From contig NZ_JBJQOQ010000001.1 of NCBI RefSeq assembly GCF_046036945.1, forward strand, positions 434,001 through 498,000: a DNA stretch of 64,000 nucleotides, in the 5' to 3' direction. The DNA is from Brevibacillus_C sp046036945. GTDB lineage: Bacteria > Bacillota > Bacilli > Brevibacillales > Brevibacillaceae. Position numbers and translations under genes: made by a program. The stretch's first letter is position 1. The number at the start of each line of letters is the position of its first letter. Positions 59,680 to 64,000 of the stretch are shown here, one piece after another. Under the pieces are notes generated by a model, which saw only the letters and a list, made by a program, of their open reading frames with translations, ran no database searches and was not told where the DNA came from.

Positions 59680-61251
59680 ATGAGCGTTTTGATCGTAGAA
59701 AATGTATCGCACGGATTTGCCGATCGGACCTTGTTTAAAGAGGTGTCCTTTCGGCTGCAGCCAGGAGAGCATGTGGGACTTGTCGGCGCGAACGGAACGG
59801 GCAAGTCGACGCTGATGGGCTTGCTCACCCGCCAACTGATTCCGGACGAAGGCAAAATTGAGTGGATGCCGAAGGTGGAATACGGCTACCTGGACCAGCA
59901 TACCAAGTTGGCGGCGGGGAAGACGATTCGCGACGTCTTGAAGGAAGCTTTTCTTCCTCTGCTCGAACTGGAAGCGGAGAATATGAAAATCGCCGAGCAA
60001 ATGGCCGAGGCTGGTCCGGAAGAACTGGAACAGCTGCTGGAGCGGATGGGCGAGATTCAGGAACGGCTGGAGACGAGCGGCTTTTACCTGATCGACGCCA
60101 AGGTGGATGAAATCGGCAACGCCCTGGGGCTGGATGCAATCGGCATGGATCGGGACGTAACGGCCTTATCCGGCGGCCAGCGGACCAAGGTGCTGTTAGC
60201 CAAGCTGCTGCTCTCCCAACCGACGGTTCTGCTGCTCGACGAGCCGACTAACTATCTGGACGATGAACACATCGGCTGGCTGAAAAATTATTTGAAGAAT
60301 TACCCATACGCGTTTATCCTGATTTCCCATGATACATCCTTTATGAACGAGGTTGTAGGCGTGATCTACCACCTCGAGTTCACAAAGCTGACGCGATACA
60401 CCGGCAATTACGAGTCATTCCTCGCCCAGTCGGAGATGAAACGCAGCCAGCATTTCGACGCGTACGAAAAGCAGCAGGAACAAATCTCCAAGATGGAGGA
60501 CTTCATCTCCCGCAACAAAGCAAGGGCCTCGACCAGCGGCCGGGCCAAGAGCCGGCAAAAGCAGCTGGATCGGATGGAGCGGATCGACAAGCCGGAGACG
60601 GCGGCCAAACCTAGCTTCATCTTTAAAGAGGCACGCGCCAGCGGACGATACTTGTTTGAAGCGGAAGACCTGGAAATCGGTTACTCTCATCCGCTGATGC
60701 CAAAATTGACGATGAGTCTGGAACGGGGAGAAAAAGTAGCGGTCGTCGGGATGAACGGAGTGGGGAAATCCACGCTGTTGAAGACTGTGCTCGGGATCAT
60801 CCCGCCGCTTGGCGGAAAACTGGAGCGGGGCGATTTCCTGTTCCCCGCTTACTTCGAGCAGGAGGTTAAGCCGAAAGCTGTCACAGCGCTTGACGACATG
60901 TGGAATGACTTTCCCCATTTGACGAATCACGAGGTGCGCGGTGCGCTTGCTCGCTGCGGGCTCTCCAATGACCATATCAACCGCAGCATGGCGGCATTAT
61001 CCGGGGGCGAACAAGCCAAGGTTCGGCTGTGCAAGCTGCTGCAGCGGGAGAGCAATTGGCTGATTTTTGACGAGCCGACCAACCATCTTGACGTTGTCGC
61101 CAAGGAAGAGCTGAAACGGGCGCTGATCGCGTTTAAAGGCACGGTGCTGCTCGTCTGCCACGAACCGGAATTTTATCAGGACTGGGTGACCCGGGTCTGG
61201 AATGTCGAAGAGTGGGCCAATCAGTCGGCGAAAAGCGCGATGCGGGTCTAA
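59680..61251 (+). CDS. ABC-F family ATPase
   Basis: 523 residues with two ABC domains and no membrane part: Walker A GANGTGKST and GMNGVGKST; signatures LSGGQRTKVLLAK and LSGGEQAKVRLCK; Walker B LLLDEPTNYLDD and LIFDEPTNHLDV; a helical linker between (about 235-310). ABC-F proteins act on ribosomes (translation factors or antibiotic protection). It resembles the YkpA/YbiT branch more than dedicated resistance proteins. RBS AGGAGG. Confidence 0.88.
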   Translation: MSVLIVENVSHGFADRTLFKEVSFRLQPGEHVGLVGANGTGKSTLMGLLTRQLIPDEGKIEWMPKVEYGYLDQHTKLAAGKTIRDVLKEAFLPLLELEAENMKIAEQMAEAGPEELEQLLERMGEIQERLETSGFYLIDAKVDEIGNALGLDAIGMDRDVTALSGGQRTKVLLAKLLLSQPTVLLLDEPTNYLDDEHIGWLKNYLKNYPYAFILISHDTSFMNEVVGVIYHLEFTKLTRYTGNYESFLAQSEMKRSQHFDAYEKQQEQISKMEDFISRNKARASTSGRAKSRQKQLDRMERIDKPETAAKPSFIFKEARASGRYLFEAEDLEIGYSHPLMPKLTMSLERGEKVAVVGMNGVGKSTLLKTVLGIIPPLGGKLERGDFLFPAYFEQEVKPKAVTALDDMWNDFPHLTNHEVRGALARCGLSNDHINRSMAALSGGEQAKVRLCKLLQRESNWLIFDEPTNHLDVVAKEELKRALIAFKGTVLLVCHEPEFYQDWVTRVWNVEEWANQSAKSAMRV

Positions 61252-61262
61252 TGTGCTGCACG

Positions 61263-61293
61263 AAAAAGCTTCCCTGTGACGGGAAGCTTTTTT
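61263..61293. terminator. terminator between ABC-F gene and the MFS fragment
   Basis: AAAAAGCTTCCC (61263-61274) pairs with GGGAAGCTTTTT (61281-61292); tails on both strands. Confidence 0.85.
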
Positions 61294-61799
61294 CATGGCT
61301 TTCTTTCGGCAATGCGGAAGAAAATGATGAAGCTCCATATTGCGAATACCAGCTGCAAAAGCAAAGCCAGCATGATTCCTGATAAGATCCCTTTGTTAAA
61401 GTGCTCACAGAGAGCGATGAAAGCTCCGCCTATACCGATGCCCAGTCCCGGACAAAAGGCGTCGACGAATTGAAGATGAGCGGAAATCTCGCCTTCCTCG
61501 CCCGGTCGTGCGTGCTGCAGCGCAATGGCACCTGTAGTCGGATTGGCGAGGCCAATGCCGAAGCCGGTACATATCTGCGAAATCATGGCAAAAACGATTC
61601 CGCCGCTCTCAAGTCCTACAGCCGCCATGACCAGTGACACGCCAACAATCATGAAACCGATACCGGCGGTAATTCCATAGTTCCACCCCTCTATACTTGC
61701 CAAGGCGGTAATTGCCATAGCAAGTATATGATAATAGTCTTGCCTATAGTTGTCATGGCAACTATATGTCCGCAGCTTCTCATTATGACGAAGCTGCAT
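61293..61799 (-). pseudogene. MFS transporter, C-terminal fragment
   Basis: The open frame encodes only the last four or five membrane helices of a major-facilitator protein (GITAGIGFMIVGVSLVMAA ... GGIVFAMISQICTGFGIGLA, NPTTGAIALQHARPGEEGE). At least half of a normal MFS gene (about 400 residues) is missing at the 5' end. The first 25-30 codons are not transporter-like and contain MarR-type operator sequence, so the control region now abuts the 3' half: an internal deletion. It lies directly after marR on the same strand. Confidence 0.8.
61746..61765. promoter_or_regulatory. MarR-type operator at the MFS remnant
   Basis: ATAGTTGTCATGGCAACTAT, a near-perfect palindrome. A related, weaker copy (TAATTGCCATAGCAAGTAT) is at 61709-61727. 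Both resemble the site in the marR promoter. Confidence 0.65.
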
Positions 61800-61801
61800 T
61801 T

Positions 61802-62227
61802 CTACAGATCCTTCACGTTATTGTACATGACAGCCAGGATTCTTCGAAATGTCTCTACTTCTTCCTCGGTTAACCCTTCGATCGTTTTCTTGTAGGCTTC
61901 GATCGAGGGGGGAAGGATGTCGTCCTTGATGTCCCGGCCTTTGGCAGTTAAGTACACGCGCAGCGATCTGCGGTCCGTCTCATGTGTTACGCGGTGAATA
62001 AAGCCTTTTTTTTCAAGCTTGTGCAGCATTCGGGCGATGTTTGTCTGATCCTTGTAGAGCCTTTCTGCAAGCTCTTTTTGCGTGATCCCCTCCTTTTCCC
62101 AGAGGATAACCAAAATTTCCCATTGGTCCACCGTTATATCGAAAGGGTTGACCACCTTTTGATAGTAATTGTTCAGCTTTAAATCCGCCCGGTGGACGAT
62201 AACGCCAATATACTTTTCTAATTCCAA
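61802..62227 (-). CDS. MarR family transcriptional regulator
   Basis: 141-residue winged-helix protein: TVDQWEILVILWEKEGITQK, ELAERLYKDQTNIARMLHKL (recognition helix) and the beta-wing THETDRRSLRVYLTAKG. Likely represses itself and the adjacent (now broken) MFS gene by binding the TTGC-TATG-type palindromes at 62257-62276 and 61746-61765. Effector unknown. Confidence 0.92.
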   Translation of the reverse strand: MELEKYIGVIVHRADLKLNNYYQKVVNPFDITVDQWEILVILWEKEGITQKELAERLYKDQTNIARMLHKLEKKGFIHRVTHETDRRSLRVYLTAKGRDIKDDILPPSIEAYKKTIEGLTEEEVETFRRILAVMYNNVKDL

Positions 62228-62256
62228 TGGCAGCCTCCCTGATAGTGATCATGACG

Positions 62257-62300
62257 ATAGTTGCTATGACCATTATAAAATCAGCCGCCTCGGGTGTCAA
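62257..62300 (-). promoter_or_regulatory. marR promoter with overlapping operator
   Basis: Minus strand TTGACA (62295-62300), 17 bp, TATAAT (62272-62277). The palindromic element ATAGTTGCTATGACCATTAT (62257-62276 on plus) covers the -10 and start region. Confidence 0.8.
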
Positions 62301-62305
62301 ACAGG

Positions 62306-62361
62306 AAAGGGCGGAACACCGAGATCAACCTTAAAGTTGAACCCGGATCATCCGCCCTTTT
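62306..62361. terminator. terminator after the NAGPA-domain gene
   Basis: AAAGGGCGGA (62306-62315) pairs with TCCGCCCTTT (62351-62360), with an inner TCAAC/GTTGA stem; A and T tails on both sides. Confidence 0.7.
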
Positions 62362-62363
62362 TC

Positions 62364-63425
62364 TCAATAGACTGCCCATGCGTTTGGCAGGAACCGGCCG
62401 CGGGGATAGGGACAAGCCGTCCTGGTGATCGGTTCTTCGTTTTCCAGCATCATCGAGCTGGAGCCGCCGTCCATCGCCATCGCCGTAACGACGCCTTCCC
62501 GCTCCAGGACATCTGCCACATCATTCATGCTGGCCCCGATCGAATGGTTGGGCTGGCGGCCGTCGATGACGAGAAAGACGATGGTTCCGTCCGCTTTTTG
62601 CCCGATCGCCGTTCGCGGTTGAATGCCCCAGCTCTGTGCCGGTTTGCCTGCGAACAGGTTTTTGCCGTCCACGATCAATTGCGGCCGGAAGCTCATCGCA
62701 TCCCGGACGCCCATCGCGAGCAGCTGTTTTCCGGTGTAGCTGCCTGTGATCAGCTTGCCGTCGTACGTCAGCCCGAGTGCCGTTTCACCGGTCCGCGGGT
62801 CGTATTCCTGCAGGAGCACTCCATCGTGGATCAACAGCCCGGAAGCCCGCTGTCCCTTGGCATATCCGTCCGGGTCGTAAAAGCCGCTGGCGTTGACGAT
62901 GCCGAGCGTTTTGTATTGCTTGGCAAATTCATCAAGCAAGTCACCCCGTTCTGTCCGTTTGGTCACAAGCAGATGGACCCGATTCGGGTCGGAGATCAGC
63001 ATCATTTTCCCGCGAAAGTAGTATGTCCCCCGGTCAACTTCGACCGGCTTGACTTCAACGAGTTCCCGCGGTTTCTCCGGTTGGGGCGGGGGGTCTTGCG
63101 TGTCGGTCCACTCCTGCTGCTTTCGCTGTTCTGCTGCCGCCGAGTTGACGACAGTCGGGTAAGAGATCTCCCGTTTTAATTCCCGAAGTTTTTCTTCCGG
63201 CAAAAAGGTGTAGCGGGCCAGGTAATCATGCTGGGTTGTCAGCAGCGTCCCGGCCACCCACTCGCGCAGTGTCGTCCCGGTGTCTGTTGCGAACAAAAAG
63301 AAGAGGGCTGCCGAAGCGAACAGAAAGCAAGTTGATAAAAAGGATAAAAATACCAGCTTCCAGCGGCGTCTTCTTTTGGTTCTTGCTTTTCTTCGCGTTT
63401 GTCTGACTCGTGAAAGTTCTGCCAT
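62364..63425 (-). CDS. phosphodiester glycosidase (NAGPA) domain membrane protein
   Basis: 353 residues. Very basic N-terminus, one membrane helix (about 23-47), then an extracytoplasmic region with the NAGPA domain (PF09992): GIVNASGFYDPDGYAKG, RTAIGQKADGTIVFLVIDGR and AMDGGSSSMMLENEE. The family cleaves sugar-phosphodiester links in exopolysaccharide or wall glycan. Start ATG 63425 is preferred; a GTG at 63467 would add 14 residues and is not excluded. Confidence 0.82.
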   Translation of the reverse strand: MAELSRVRQTRRKARTKRRRRWKLVFLSFLSTCFLFASAALFFLFATDTGTTLREWVAGTLLTTQHDYLARYTFLPEEKLRELKREISYPTVVNSAAAEQRKQQEWTDTQDPPPQPEKPRELVEVKPVEVDRGTYYFRGKMMLISDPNRVHLLVTKRTERGDLLDEFAKQYKTLGIVNASGFYDPDGYAKGQRASGLLIHDGVLLQEYDPRTGETALGLTYDGKLITGSYTGKQLLAMGVRDAMSFRPQLIVDGKNLFAGKPAQSWGIQPRTAIGQKADGTIVFLVIDGRQPNHSIGASMNDVADVLEREGVVTAMAMDGGSSSMMLENEEPITRTACPYPRGRFLPNAWAVY

Positions 63426-63563
63426 ATTCGTCTTTGCCACCCTTTGTCCGTTTTGCACTGCCGGCACCCTATATGACGATCCGTCAGGACAAAAGTTTCA
63501 CTTTTTCCCTTTAGCATGAGCCGCCCCGCGGGGGGAACAATACAAGCGGGAGGTGATTTACCC

Positions 63564-63704
63564 TTGCGCGGTTTTGATAAAGAATTTCAACAGAAGGTAG
63601 AGGAATACCGGAAGAATCCGCCAGGCAGTCACAACCAGCACTCCGAGAAGGATCGCCACGACAAGATGGAAAAGCGGGAAACCCGCCTCGACACCAACAC
63701 TTAG
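63564..63704 (+). CDS. 46-aa hydrophilic small protein, unknown
   Basis: TTG start behind GGGAGGTGAT. The product, RGFDKEFQQKVEEYRKNPPG followed by a Lys/Glu/His-rich tail, is charged and probably unstructured. No family recognised. It has a good RBS and a hairpin after it, so it is credible. Confidence 0.5.
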   Translation: MRGFDKEFQQKVEEYRKNPPGSHNQHSEKDRHDKMEKRETRLDTNT

Positions 63705-63722
63705 GATCGGCCAAGGGAAGGC

Positions 63723-63760
63723 ATGGGGCGGTTTTAAACCTGGAAAACGGCCCCATTTAT
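63723..63760 (+). terminator. hairpin after the 46-aa gene
   Basis: 63723-63735 pairs with 63744-63756 with one mismatch; short T-rich tail. Confidence 0.5.
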
Positions 63761-63831
63761 GCTTTCTTTCGCGATTCTGTCGTGGTATGCTACCAGTGCG
63801 ACAATTGATTGCTGTGAGAAGAGGGATGTTT

Positions 63832-64000
63832 GTGGAAGACCAGGTTTTGCCGTTTCAATTGCGGCTGCCATTGATGAATGTTCTAGCGGAAAAACAGATA
63901 ACGAGCCCCACCCCCATTCAACAGAAGGCGATACCCGCCATACTCGCCGGAAGAAACGTCATTGCGGAATCCCCGACGGGAACGGGTAAAACGCTGGCAT
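63832..64000 (+). CDS. DEAD-box RNA helicase (3' end outside window)
   Basis: The first 56 residues of a DEAD-box helicase: Q motif TSPTPIQQKAIPAILAG and motif I AESPTGTGKTLA. It unwinds RNA; which of the several Bacillus paralogues it is cannot be told from this part. GTG at 63832 is chosen from GAAGAGGG 6 nt upstream; an ATG at 63826 and earlier codons are also in frame. Confidence 0.88.
   Translation, partial: MEDQVLPFQLRLPLMNVLAEKQITSPTPIQQKAIPAILAGRNVIAESPTGTGKTLA

Overview
The window is chromosomal DNA from an endospore-forming member of the Bacillota. Gene content and order match the Bacillus/Brevibacillus/Paenibacillus core: recX-rny-ymdB-spoVS, korAB, miaB-ricA-cotE-mutS-mutL, miaA-hfq-spoVK-hflX-glnR-glnA, divergent lexA/yneA, and pdhABCD. 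SLH-domain surface protein, paired YheC/YheD-type coat proteins, a GC content I judge by eye to be in the mid-50s percent, and a clostridial-type KorAB suggest a Brevibacillus-like organism. That assignment is inference; no 16S gene is present.

Layout. 1-7.4 kb: recX (cut by the window edge), RNase Y, YmdB, SpoVS, a membrane dipeptidase and the two-subunit 2-oxoacid:ferredoxin oxidoreductase. 7.4-14.5 kb: a YkvI-type membrane protein, MnmM tRNA methyltransferase, a YheC/YheD ATP-grasp protein, CbpB, an acyltransferase, a lipoyl-relay ligase and an S-layer-type protein. 14.7-23.5 kb: miaB-ricA-cotE, a predicted amidoligase, mutS-mutL. 23.7-31.5 kb: an RsmJ-like methyltransferase, miaA, hfq, spoVK, hflX, a methionine gamma-lyase-like protein, glnR-glnA. 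31.5-35.4 kb: an AT-rich insert with a second YheC/YheD-like gene, a small conserved protein, an unrecognised remnant and an arsenic operon (arsR-arsI-acr3-arsC) whose last gene runs through its own terminator. 35.6-40.2 kb: a DUF456 protein, the SOS locus, a HelD-type helicase and a small Fis-type HTH protein. 40.4-43.9 kb: a lactonase / alcohol dehydrogenase / aldehyde dehydrogenase operon with a sigma-54-type promoter. 44-51.9 kb: small genes, tRNA-Ser and tRNA-Thr, a DJ-1 protein, and a Bce-like peptide-sensing/detox module with an ECF sigma factor between permease and ATPase. 52-57 kb: the pyruvate dehydrogenase operon. 57-64 kb: paired fluoride channels, SspP, an ABC-F protein, marR with a truncated MFS gene, a NAGPA-domain protein and the start of a DEAD-box helicase.

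How the genes fit together. Translation fidelity and RNA turnover (rny, miaA, miaB, ricA, mnmM, hfq, hflX), DNA repair (recX, mutSL, lexA) and sporulation (spoVS, cotE, spoVK, sspP, two YheC/D proteins and perhaps the amidoligase) are interleaved in the conserved core. LipL-type octanoyl transfer would feed the lipoyl domain of PdhC. The most notable accessory units are the sigma-54-linked lactone catabolic operon with a stand-alone HTH gene beside it, the Bce-like module carrying an ECF sigma gene, and the ars insert with two matched ArsR operators.
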